DNA of 64,000 nucleotides from Bryopsis sp. KO-2023 (Eukaryota > Chlorophyta > Ulvophyceae > Bryopsidales > Bryopsidaceae), in contig BSYQ01000001.1 of NCBI GenBank assembly GCA_030272585.1, positions 3,286,001 through 3,350,000 on the forward strand, written 5' to 3'. Both the position numbers and the translations under genes were made by a program. Below, in pieces: positions 22,225 through 31,213 of the stretch (position 1 is the first letter of the stretch; every line of letters starts with the position of its first letter). Below the pieces are notes generated by a model, which was given only the letters and a program-made list of their open reading frames with translations, ran no database searches and had not been told where the DNA came from.

Positions 22225-23308
22225 TTATCGATGATCGTGATTTGATAGTGAGTGCAGATTTCCTTTTTCTTTTGTTTTCAGGGTTTCTTTTTATGGGTGC
22301 TGTATTATCTGTGTTGGGAGACTGGAAATGAACAATTTGACGGTTAGTCATTCACCTAAAGATGGGTTTTTCCTGTGCGAGGAAGTGTTGATGAGTCATT
22401 CACCTAGAGATCGATTGATGGATTTTTCTCGTGCCATGGAATAGTTACCAGGAACTTCCAGCGAATGCCATATTGAATGGGTGGTGTTTATGTCTGTCAT
22501 GCAGGACTTTGCAGGAATCCAGTACCAGAAGGGATGCAATGTGCCCTTTACTACTGGGAAGCATAAATTGCCTTCGGTTTTGAGCTTGACCTTTTCTAGT
22601 TGCATCCGAATGAGCGTTCGGATGTTGAAAAAAATCTCGTCGAACTTGTATTTCTATTGCCTGTCTGTATAATAGATCCTATGCCGAAAATCTGGTTTTA
22701 TGGGGGTTTCAGTTTCCATCAAGACTCCTCCTGTTTCGGTTGAAACAAGAGGGTCTGCAAATGTGATGAACATGAAGCTTTGAATGCTTTTTTTGCCCGT
22801 GTAATTTGATGTCAAGCTGGCAAATGTGTGTGTGTGGTCTCAAACTGTGAAACTGGCAAATATGTGAACGTGTGTGATGTTGTGAGAAAAAGCTCTCATA
22901 TCAGATGCAAATTTTCAGCAAGTTGAAAATGTTGCAAAAAAAAAAATAGTTCTTGTTACTGCAATGTTAAATTGTGCTGCCCTTAAATTGGATAGTGTGG
23001 AATTCAGTGTATCGCAACAGGCGATAGTCGGACATTGGAACGATCTTGATATGACTGGAAAGTATAGGAAAGATGAATTCAGTGAGGTTATTTAGGAAGT
23101 GAAGGGACTGGTCATTGTGTCGTTTATTTTGCTTACTTTCTGTAAAGCGTTCTTTGGCGGCCGTTTCACCACTCGGTATCGCTGTTGCGAACGAGTGTAT
23201 TCAACATGGTTTCGGAGCTTTGGTCTTCGTGAAAAGGACCCGTCGTAAAGACGACGTACACTCGGGGTGGAGAAAGTGTGACTGGAACGATAGCACAAGC
23301 ACAGGGAT
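22225..23308. other. 3' region of the ankyrin gene and intergenic DNA
   Basis: No coding exon is visible. At 22995-23037 lies a 43-base stretch that recurs identically at 48208-48250, just left of element F. Here it continues uninterrupted (GGAACGATC...), so it resembles an unoccupied version of that site. Confidence 0.5.
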
Positions 23309-23450
23309 GACCAAACACTGTTGCGTCTCGAAGTGAGACGAATTCTGCAGTGACCAGGTCGGGTTATTTGTGCTGGGACGACTAAACACTGTTGCGTCGC
23401 GGAGTGAGACGAATTCTGCAGTGACTAGGTCGGGTTACTTGTGCTGCGAT
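23309..23450. repeat. 71-bp direct repeat, two copies
   Basis: GACCAAACACTGTTGCGTC at 23309 recurs as GACTAAACACTGTTGCGTC at 23380, followed in both copies by GAGTGAGACGAATTCTGCAG-type sequence with a few substitutions. No gene is associated. Confidence 0.75.
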
Positions 23451-23573
23451 GTGTACAATGTAGTCGTGGCCTCGAGCGACGTAGGAAAAACAAATCAGGC
23501 AACGACCCAGGAGTGGTGGCGACGAGGTGGGAGAGTCCTGGGTCGAGACGAATGTGGCGGAAACGTATGGAGT

Positions 23574-23706
23574 GGAGCCCAAGGTGACTGGGAGTGTCGT
23601 GGGAAGAACCGTTCAGTTGGGAAAATTCGGAGCCCGAGGTGACTGGGAGCGTCGTGGGAAGAACCGTTCAGTTGGGAGAATTCGGAGCCCAAGGTGACTG
23701 GGAGCG
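23574..23706. repeat. 55-bp tandem repeat, the target of element E
   Basis: Units begin GGAGCCC at 23574, 23629 and 23684. The third is cut at 23706 by element E and resumes at 47993, with part of a fourth unit at about 48030-48071. The last five bases before the element (GAGCG, 23702-23706) are its target-site duplication. Confidence 0.85.
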
Positions 23707-24263
23707 TGTAGTGAATCCGCCTGCAGACCGCTATTGTGGGCTGCTGGCTGTGAACTGCAAGCCTGAAACGGCTTGGAGGGAAAGAATAGATGTAGTGAAT
23801 CCGCCTGCAGACCGCTATTGTGGGCTGCTGGCTGTGAACTGCAAGCCTGAAACGGCTTGGAGGGAAAGAATAGACGACTTGGAAGCGAGACAAAGGGAGT
23901 TCAATCCCAAAGTAAGGTTACAAGAACGTTCAAACCCCAAGAACTTATAGAATACCCTAGCAGCCTTGATCCTAACTGATCATAGGCTGTAACATCAGTC
24001 TGCATCAATGCTGCAAAGCATCAAACCTTGCAGTCCTTTCAATCAGAGCCCAGCTCAGCCCCACGGCCATTCCTGTGGTGCTGAGCGACCTTCTAGAACA
24101 TTCTAGCTGCCAGCTCAGTAGTCCACGTACTACTTCACTGCCAGCACACCCTGACTGACTGTACGCTGCCTCAGGGCAGCCAGCCCCCTACTTAAAGTAC
24201 TGCAGGACTGTCAGCAAGCCTGCTGACGTACTGCAGGGCTGTCAGAAACCCTGATTCGCTACA
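23707..24263 (-). repeat. Element E 3' LTR with internal 84-bp duplication
   Basis: Its sequence equals the 473-bp LTR at 47520-47992, except that the first 84 bases (23707-23790) are repeated in tandem (23791-23874), giving 557 bp. The outermost bases are TGTAG...CTACA. Confidence 0.93.
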
Positions 24264-24276
24264 TTCCTCCCCATCT

Positions 24277-24942
24277 GAACTGCAGTAGCCCCTTACTGCA
24301 CTTTGACTGAAATAAATCAACCTTTTAGGGAAATTCCATAGCTCAATAAAGATCTGAAAACTCATCATCAAATCAAACCCTACTCCCTTGTAGGTCTAAT
24401 AAAACATCAACAACCAAAGAACCCTGCTGCAAACTTGAACTGTTTTCTGCAGCTTCTCACTTCCTTGGCATGCAAAACATAACTAAGAAACAGTGTTATT
24501 CTCAAGGTCTCAACCCTTGCAAATATATAAAACCCATAATCAGTAGAAACAAGTCAAATGACTGATCAACAGTTTCCCAAAATAAACACTGCTTTTCAGC
24601 CCACAAAGTTCTAGTAATCAGTAAAAATGTCCCTTCTCAAAGGATACTTTTATGCTGCAGCAATAAACCACATTCTGTTGCAGCTATCAAAAATTTATCT
24701 AGTTGGCAGGTTTATTAAGAATCTGAAAAATACTCTGCCTGTCCCATAAGCACTTAAGAAAAGGAACAAAATGATATTACTCCCTCAGAAAAATTCTTCT
24801 TTTCCAAATTCCATCAAGTCAAGAAACATAACAAGTTTCATTCAATCAGCCTAATATGTTCTGCCTGAACTGGCAGCTCCCACTGCAAATCATATTTCAA
24901 TAAAAACCAAGCATTCCTTCAAATGACCTGCAGCAAACTGCA
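24277..24942 (-). other. Element E 3' untranslated region
   Basis: AT-rich, with stops in all frames, lying between ORF3 and the polypurine tract. I see no gene. The same sequence recurs in element F at 48737-49402. Confidence 0.7.
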
Positions 24943-25785
24943 CTAGTCACCTGCACCCTGTGAGATCACCTCATCTAGACTCCTCTTTTTTGCTGACCCA
25001 GATTTCTTAGAAGGTATAACCTCCCACTCAACAACCCGGTGTGGTGCTGCATCACGGTTTGTCTGATTTCTTCCTGCAGTGCTCTTAGGCAACTCCAATC
25101 CTGCAATCCGAAGTGTTGTCATGACTCTTGCTGGAGGAACTGTCAAGCCTGGATGTCTTCTTATCATCCTGCACAGTCCACATTCTCCAAACTGAGCAGG
25201 TCCTGGACTTGCTACCTTCAGAGAAATTGGACAGTTCGCCTGCATCCTTCCCTCGGCATCGAGCTGAATAGTGGTATCATAGGCATACCACATCCTCATC
25301 CAACAAACAGATTTGCAGCAGACCCTGTGCTGACCACAAGGGAATGTGTGCACTGGTCTGTTGCAGGTCTTGAAACACAGAGTGCATCCCATGCTTGACT
25401 CTGTCAACCCTTCCACAGGGTTTAGCTGCACTTCTGGCAGTAGCAGTGTCTGATTTGGAAGTATTCTGTCAACAGAATTGCTGTTCCACCTTGCTTCTTC
25501 TTCCTTAACATCAGCCACCTTTTCCTTTCCTGCAACTGACTTTCCTTCACATTCCATTACTCTTCCTGAGATCGCATCTGCATCTCTGAGCTGTGTCCCT
25601 TGCACCACTTCTGGTATATTCGCTGCCCACTCGCGCCAACGATAATTTTCAGCACGGGCGGCCTGCAACTCAGTTCTTGCTTTCCGAAGCTGTGCGGACA
25701 GATTTGCTGCTGATGCTGCCCTGGAGCTCAACAACTTGAAAGCTTGTTCCACCTGATCCTCGGTCTCTTGAGCGTGGTCTACCAT
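24943..25785 (-). CDS. Element E ORF3: coiled coil and RING-like zinc cluster
   Basis: A 280-aa frame, separate from pol (57-base gap) and in the place where env would lie in a retrovirus. Residues ~10-50 are Ala/Gln/Glu/Arg-rich with heptad-like spacing (QVEQAFKLLSSRAASAANLS), a likely coiled coil. Residues 134-161 hold C-x2-C, then PCGQHRVC and a further C-W. A second C-x2-C (CGLC) lies at 202-205. The tail is basic (KKSGSAKKR). There is no signal peptide or membrane segment, so it is not an envelope protein. The same layout and the signature P-C-G-x-H-x-V-C-x(2,4)-(H/C)-W occur in ORF3 of family B, although the rest is very different. Its function is unknown; nucleic-acid binding or ubiquitin-ligase-like activity are guesses. 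Confidence 0.75.
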   Translation of the reverse strand: MVDHAQETEDQVEQAFKLLSSRAASAANLSAQLRKARTELQAARAENYRWREWAANIPEVVQGTQLRDADAISGRVMECEGKSVAGKEKVADVKEEEARWNSNSVDRILPNQTLLLPEVQLNPVEGLTESSMGCTLCFKTCNRPVHTFPCGQHRVCCKSVCWMRMWYAYDTTIQLDAEGRMQANCPISLKVASPGPAQFGECGLCRMIRRHPGLTVPPARVMTTLRIAGLELPKSTAGRNQTNRDAAPHRVVEWEVIPSKKSGSAKKRSLDEVISQGAGD

Positions 25786-25842
25786 TCCTGCTCACGCGAA
25801 CGATAAAGAGAAAACAACACTCTCCCTTTTCTTCTTCAGTTT

Positions 25843-28800
25843 TTACTGTGCTTTCCGACTAGGACGTCGCCTCATTGCGGTCCCTTCACTCCTTTGCTGA
25901 TAGTCACGTAGTACATCTCGAGCATTCTGCAAATGTTCTGCAGGTTCCCATGTGTCCTCAGATTGATCATATCCCTGCCATCGAACAAGGTACTGCTTCC
26001 TGCCTCTGACAGTTCTGTCTGCCAGAATTCTGTCCACCTGATATTCCTCTTGACCATCCACAAGCTCAGGTTCAGGTTGCCACCTGGGTGCCTCCCTTGC
26101 TGGAAAGCTGCCCACCTGATCTTCAAATGCAGGTTTGAGCTTGGACACATGAAACACATCATGTATCCTCCAATGACCTGGCAGTCTCAACCTTACTGCA
26201 ACTTCAGAGAGCTTCTCAGTGACTTCAAATGGTCCACAGTACTTTGCTGACAACTTCCTGCTCAACACTGCAGGTAGGGGTAAGTCTTTTGTGGCCAGAA
26301 AAACTTTTTCGCCTGGCTCAAAGCCCCCTCCCCGCCTGGTTTCGTCCGCCACCTGGCGTTGACGTGCCTGAGCAGCAGCAATATTGTGTCTGCATTTTTC
26401 CAGATCAGATTGCCAAGTAGTCCACCAATCATCCACTGCTGGGCAGGCTGACACAGCCACAGCACTTGCAGGAGTCCTTGGGTTCTGCCCATTCATCAAA
26501 TAGAAGGGGGAGAATCCAGTAGTAGCATTGACACTGGAGTTGTAAGCAAACTCAGCAGCTGCCAAGTGCTGATCCCAATCTGTTCCTGCAGGTTCAACAT
26601 AACTGCGCAGCATTTCCTGCACTGTTCTGTTAGCCCTTTCAGTCTGACCATCTGTCTCAGGATGATAACTGCTTGACATTGCCAATCTTGTTCCAGCCTT
26701 CTTCCAAAGAGACCTCCAAAAATTGCTAGTGAAACGAGTATCCCGATCAGAAACAATTTCTTGAGGTAACCCAAAGAAACGAACCACATTCTGGAAAAAC
26801 AAATCTGCTACCCCTGCAGCAGTAACCGTTTGCTTAGTCGGAATAAGTCTGATCATTTTTGTGAACCTATCCACAACCACCAACAAATAATCTGACCCAG
26901 TTCGAGTTCTAGGTAAAGGCCCTACAAAGTCAAGTGAAACACTGGTCCACCTGCCATCAGGAATAGGCAGGGGCTGCAGCTTACCCAAAGGCCTCTGATT
27001 AGAAGCCTTATTCCTTTGACATGAAATGCAATTCCGGACATACTTGTGCACTGACTCGGAGATGTGAGGCCAGAAATAATGCAACTGCACCCTGACAAGG
27101 GTCTTCCTTCTGCCCAAATGTCCTGCCAATGGGGACTCATGGCAGTCATGCAGTATTTTCTCTCTGAGCCCATCTGCTTCAGGAATCCACCATTTCCAAG
27201 CATTCCCAATTCTTCTCCAGAGCCTTTGGCCATCCCATTTCACATGTCCAGGTCTGTGTCTTGCAGTGATCAACTGCTGACACAGTGGATCCTTCGAATA
27301 AGCTGTCTGCACCTGTTGCAGGAATCCTTCTGCAACTTCCAGCCTAGCCTGAGCATTCATTTCAGACTTTGTTTCCTCCACTTGATGTGTGGCCCTGCTC
27401 AGAGCATCTGCCACCACATTGTCTCTGCCTGGTCTGTACTTGATCTCGAACTTGAAAGATTGCAGAGTCTCCATCCATCTTGCCTGCCTCTGCGACAGGT
27501 GAGGCTGAGTATGCAAAAACTTGAGGGGTGCATGATCGGTGTGCACCACAAACTCCTGTGCATCCAAATAGTGTCTCCAGACCTTCAGAGCATGCACAAC
27601 TGCTAGCAGCTCCTTTTCATGAGTAGCATAGTTGAGTTCTGCAGGTTGCAGCTTCCTGCTTTCAAATGCAACTGGCTGCTGACCCTGTCCCTTGTCCTGA
27701 GTTAGGACTGCTCCTATTGCATAGTCCGAAGCATCGGTAGTGACTTCAAACTTCAGACTTGGGTCAGGCACCAATAGTACTGGTGCAGACATCAATGCCT
27801 CCTTGATTTCCTGCATGGCTGCAGCTTCTGTCTCAGTCCATTTCCACTCTGCATCCTTTTTGAGTAATGCAGTCAAAGGCTTGGCTCTGGCAGAGAAGTC
27901 CTTTATGAACCTCCTGTAGTAGTTTGCCAATCCCAGAAAGGACCTGAGATCCTTCACTGATGTCAAGGGTGGCCAATCTCTGATAACCTGCACCTTGCTC
28001 TGCAACACCTGTACTCCTGCAGCACTTAACTCATGCCCCAGAAACTCAACTTGATCTCTGCAGATCTCACACTTTGAAGCTGATGCATATAACTTTTGTT
28101 CCCTCAACCTCTGCATCACTTTCCGCAAATGAACTTTGTGTTCTGCCCAATCTTTGCTAAAAATCAAAATATCATCCAAGTAAACGATGCAAAAGACGTC
28201 CAGAAAATCATGCAGCACATGATTCATTGTGTTCATAAAAGTGGCAGGGGCATTCGTCAGCCCAAAAGGAAGAACAACATACTCATAAAGGCCATACCTG
28301 GTGCGGAAGGCCGTTTTCTCACAATCTGCAGGATCCAACCGCACCTGATGGTAGCCTGAGCAGAGGTCAATCTTGCTGAAGCAGCGTGCTCCCTGAATCT
28401 GATCCAGCAACTCCTCTATCCTTGGGATAGGATACCTATTTTTCACCGTTAGTTTGTTAAGTGCCCGAAAATCCACACACATCCTAAGTTTCCCATTTTT
28501 CTTAGGAACAAACAAAACCGGCGAACCCCACGGAGACTTGCTAGGTCTGATAAATCCCTGCTTCAGCAGCTCTGCTAACTGCTTTTTCAGTTCTTCTCTT
28601 TCTGCAAAACTGGCCCTATAAAGCCCCTTTTTTACTGGTTCTGCACCTTCCACCAACTCAATCTTATGATTCACACCCCTGTCAGGAGGTAACTCCTGCG
28701 GCAGTTCCTCTTTAAACAAATCCTGAAACTCCTTTCTGATCTGTTTTTCTAACTCAGCTGCCTCTTTTCCTTCCTCTGACAAGGTTTCTGCAACACTGCC

Positions 28801-29991
28801 TTTTACTGCATCAGTACTTTCCACATTATTAATCAAATGTTCCTCCTGAACTTCCCGAAGATTTACCAAATACATCGGCATACCCTTGCGGGCTGCCCGA
28901 GCAAACTCTTTGGCGGACATCATATCCAAATCTTCAGTACTGCAATCCTCTACTCTACCAGTCTGCATTCTGAGTTTGACTACTCCCTGAGGTGTCTGCA
29001 AAACCAATTTCTTCTTCTGCCAATCTATCATAGGGTTGTGTTTACTCAGCCAAGACATACCTAACACCAGATCATACCTGCCTAGTGTCACTGCATACAT
29101 CTTTTCCTCTGAAACAAACCTCCCCATCTTGACACTGGCCTGCAGTTCTTTTTCTACCTTCTCTGAAGTCTTGCCATCTGCTAACTGCACTTCAGTAACC
29201 ACCTCAAAAGTCTTTGCCTGAATGTCATTTTCTAGCAACCAATCTTTCGAAACAAAATTGTCGGTTGCACCACTATCTAACAAAATTCTTGCAAAACAAC
29301 CTGCCACAGCCCCTGTGGTCTTCAACAAATCTTGAGTCCCCCCTTGGACTCCTCTCAACTTCACAACTGGGGGTTCACTTGAACAAACATTCTTAAGGGA
29401 ATCTGCACTAAGTTTCCCCTGCTCAAGCTCCTCTCTCACTGAAAAAGCTGATGTGTCTGCCCTCAGATCAACATCAGTACCTTTACACTCAATAACATTG
29501 TGCAGCTCAGGTTCAGGTGGGGCCCCACCTAATCCTGCACTGCCTGACATCACCTGCAGGCTGGGTGTGGCTTCACTTGGCTCATCACCTCCTGCCTCAG
29601 AGACCAGAGTGGTTGTGGCTTCACTCAGCCCACAACCCTCCTTCGTTGTCTCTATATCCTTCACCAAACATTCTGCAAATGTGGCTACACAAGGCCCTCC
29701 ACCTGCAAAATTCAACACTGACACTGCAGGATCCCCTTCAGGTATGGCTACACATGGCTCTGTACCTGCAAGGTTCTCCATCATTTTCTTCTTCTTCTTC
29801 TTCTTCTTCTCCTTGGCTGAGGCTACACATGGCTCTCCAACCTTGGAGTTCTGATTTGAAATTCCTGCTACCCCCCAATTGGTAGCCTCTCTGTGTGGTG
29901 GGCTGCACCGGCCTTCCCACACTCCACTTCTATCCTCCTCCGCCAGGATTTCCCGGCCAGCAGTCTCTCCAGACTCTGGCCTCCTCAGTTT
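25843..29991 (-). CDS. pol: Element E Pol polyprotein (reached by -1 frameshift)
   Basis: The frame is continuous from the frameshift site at 29991 to 25843 (about 1383 codons). It can also be read from an ATG at 30039. Counting from that ATG, the order is: a low-complexity linker with a poly-Lys run (CTT microsatellite at about 29788-29812) and repeated EPCVA-type motifs (residues 70-120); aspartic protease with [11 protein letters not shown] (~252-262); reverse transcriptase with YLDD (28171-28182); RNase H with [11 protein letters not shown]; integrase with an HHCC zinc region (CHES...CISCQRNK) and a D,D,E core ([22 protein letters not shown]); and a chromodomain at the C-terminus ([17 protein letters not shown]). 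All catalytic motifs I can see are intact. The chromodomain identifies a chromovirus, which targets histone-marked chromatin. Confidence 0.93.
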   Translation of the reverse strand, partial: KLRRPESGETAGREILAEEDRSGVWEGRCSPPHREATNWGVAGISNQNSKVGEPCVASAKEKKKKKKKKMMENLAGTEPCVAIPEGDPAVSVLNFAGGGPCVATFAECLVKDIETTKEGCGLSEATTTLVSEAGGDEPSEATPSLQVMSGSAGLGGAPPEPELHNVIECKGTDVDLRADTSAFSVREELEQGKLSADSLKNVCSSEPPVVKLRGVQGGTQDLLKTTGAVAGCFARILLDSGATDNFVSKDWLLENDIQAKTFEVVTEVQLADGKTSEKVEKELQASVKMGRFVSEEKMYAVTLGRYDLVLGMSWLSKHNPMIDWQKKKLVLQTPQGVVKLRMQTGRVEDCSTEDLDMMSAKEFARAARKGMPMYLVNLREVQEEHLINNVESTDAVKGSVAETLSEEGKEAAELEKQIRKEFQDLFKEELPQELPPDRGVNHKIELVEGAEPVKKGLYRASFAEREELKKQLAELLKQGFIRPSKSPWGSPVLFVPKKNGKLRMCVDFRALNKLTVKNRYPIPRIEELLDQIQGARCFSKIDLCSGYHQVRLDPADCEKTAFRTRYGLYEYVVLPFGLTNAPATFMNTMNHVLHDFLDVFCIVYLDDILIFSKDWAEHKVHLRKVMQRLREQKLYASASKCEICRDQVEFLGHELSAAGVQVLQSKVQVIRDWPPLTSVKDLRSFLGLANYYRRFIKDFSARAKPLTALLKKDAEWKWTETEAAAMQEIKEALMSAPVLLVPDPSLKFEVTTDASDYAIGAVLTQDKGQGQQPVAFESRKLQPAELNYATHEKELLAVVHALKVWRHYLDAQEFVVHTDHAPLKFLHTQPHLSQRQARWMETLQSFKFEIKYRPGRDNVVADALSRATHQVEETKSEMNAQARLEVAEGFLQQVQTAYSKDPLCQQLITARHRPGHVKWDGQRLWRRIGNAWKWWIPEADGLREKILHDCHESPLAGHLGRRKTLVRVQLHYFWPHISESVHKYVRNCISCQRNKASNQRPLGKLQPLPIPDGRWTSVSLDFVGPLPRTRTGSDYLLVVVDRFTKMIRLIPTKQTVTAAGVADLFFQNVVRFFGLPQEIVSDRDTRFTSNFWRSLWKKAGTRLAMSSSYHPETDGQTERANRTVQEMLRSYVEPAGTDWDQHLAAAEFAYNSSVNATTGFSPFYLMNGQNPRTPASAVAVSACPAVDDWWTTWQSDLEKCRHNIAAAQARQRQVADETRRGGGFEPGEKVFLATKDLPLPAVLSRKLSAKYCGPFEVTEKLSEVAVRLRLPGHWRIHDVFHVSKLKPAFEDQVGSFPAREAPRWQPEPELVDGQEEYQVDRILADRTVRGRKQYLVRWQGYDQSEDTWEPAEHLQNARDVLRDYQQRSEGTAMRRRPSRKAQ

Positions 29992-29994
29992 TCC
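29955..29994 (-). promoter_or_regulatory. Element E predicted -1 ribosomal frameshift site
   Basis: On the minus strand the gag frame reads G-GAA-AAC-TGA (heptamer 29988-29994, stop 29985-29987). After a 6-base spacer (29982-29987) comes a hairpin at 29955-29981: GGCCAGAGTCT pairs with AGACT(G)CTGGCC around a GGAG loop, 11 bp with one bulged base. The -1 frame then reads straight into pol (KLRRPESGE). This is the classical arrangement for programmed frameshifting, although GGAAAAC is not a perfect X-XXY-YYZ heptamer. Confidence 0.65.
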
Positions 29995-30643
29995 TGACAG
30001 TCTGCAGCAAAATGTCCTTTCTTGCCGCAGTTGTAACAAACAACATTCGCTGCAGAGTGACCTGCATCCATTCTGCTCCTTCTGGCAGAGATACTCTCTC
30101 CAGATCTTCTGTTCTGCCTCTGTCTGCGAGGACTACCACTGCGTCCTCTGCTTTTACTGCGACTGTCGCTTCGGTTTCTACCAACATCAAAACCCACGCG
30201 GTTACGCTGGAGGCCATCAACCTCCATGCGGTCCCCTAATTGTGGTGTATATTGGTGTGGTGTATACCTATCACGATCTGCGTCAGTTCTGCCACGACTA
30301 GCACTGCGACCTCGACTCTGCGATCTTCCTCTGCTGTAGGATCGGCCTCTGCTGTAAGATCGGCCTCTGCTCTTTGATCTGTCTCTGCGTGATCCTTCAC
30401 GCCTGCCTCTGGGATTGTGACCTCTGCGTCCCTCTCTGCGGTACGCCTCAAGTGGACCTTCCCAAGTGGCGGCGAGTGCTATCGCACGCTCCAGATCTGC
30501 AGGATCTTCCATTTCAACCTTAGTTCGCAGGCGGTCATTCAGGCCCTCTACAAAACGAAACAGCTGCTCTCCAGCGTTGCTGTCATTGATCTGCAGCATA
30601 AGTCTTCTGAACTGATGCACATACTCAGCAACAGTAGATCGTC
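29985..30643 (-). pseudogene. gag: Element E gag, C-terminal segment
   Basis: Continues the Gag frame after the B insertion: capsid C-terminal part (FRRLMLQINDSNAGEQLFRF), a long Arg/Ser repeat (RGRSYSRGRSYSRGRSQSRG) and a CCHC zinc knuckle ([14 protein letters not shown]), then TGA. When the insertions are removed with one copy of each target duplication, the frame rejoins exactly and Gag is 393 aa. The Arg/Ser repeat is unusual for Gag and resembles a nuclear RS domain. Confidence 0.88.
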
Positions 30644-31068
30644 TGTTAGTCTTTTAGCGCTATACGAGGTAGTTTGGGATAGAGCCGAGGGTGGCTGACG
30701 CATGTGGGTTCACGAGTAAGACAGATTAGACCCAGAGTTTGGGGCATGCGTCAGCGTACTACACTTAGGGGTACTTAAGAGGCCCACTCGTTGTTTTGAC
30801 ATTCTATTCTATTCTAGTTGTAAGAACTCGGGATTCGTGGGATTGGTGTGTTCCCGCTTGTGTGTGTGTTTGTGTGTGTGTGTGTTAAGTGTTTGCCTGA
30901 CGCAATCACTTCCCAACCCAAGTGCTCTAGTAGCGTTCACAACCGCGCTAGCTAGAGAGTTGTCTAAACCAACAAACCCCACAAGTATACTTGCGTTACC
31001 CAGCAAGTTATCACGAATCCAACCAACACAGCCGACCACTATTGCGTCACCCACAAGCTTCACTATCA
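30644..31068 (+). repeat. Element B 5' LTR
   Basis: Starts TGTTAGTC and ends CACTATCA. It holds a (TG)n-rich stretch near 30858-30886. It is followed after two bases by the primer-binding site. Confidence 0.95.
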
Positions 31069-31070
31069 AT

Positions 31071-31082
31071 TGGTTTCGGAGC
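31071..31082 (+). promoter_or_regulatory. Element B primer-binding site
   Basis: TGGTTTCGGAGC, two bases after the LTR end. A perfect inverted repeat CAAGAACTT-T-AAGTTCTTG follows at 31087-31105, a possible leader hairpin for dimerisation, packaging or priming control. Confidence 0.75.
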
Positions 31083-31213
31083 AGGGCAAGAACTTTAAGT
31101 TCTTGAGATCGAAACTTGTGAACGTGGCGCAACAAACGTTTTTGTTTGTTTGTTTGGTAGAGAGAAACTCCAACCGTGGTTGTTGAGTACTCCCAAATAG
31201 TGGCTGAGAGACC

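Noticed and set aside
24943..25785. ORF3 as an envelope gene
   Set aside because: There is no signal peptide, no transmembrane segment and no N-glycosylation-rich ectodomain; the Cys/His spacing points to a zinc-binding fold instead. The same applies to ORF3 of family B.
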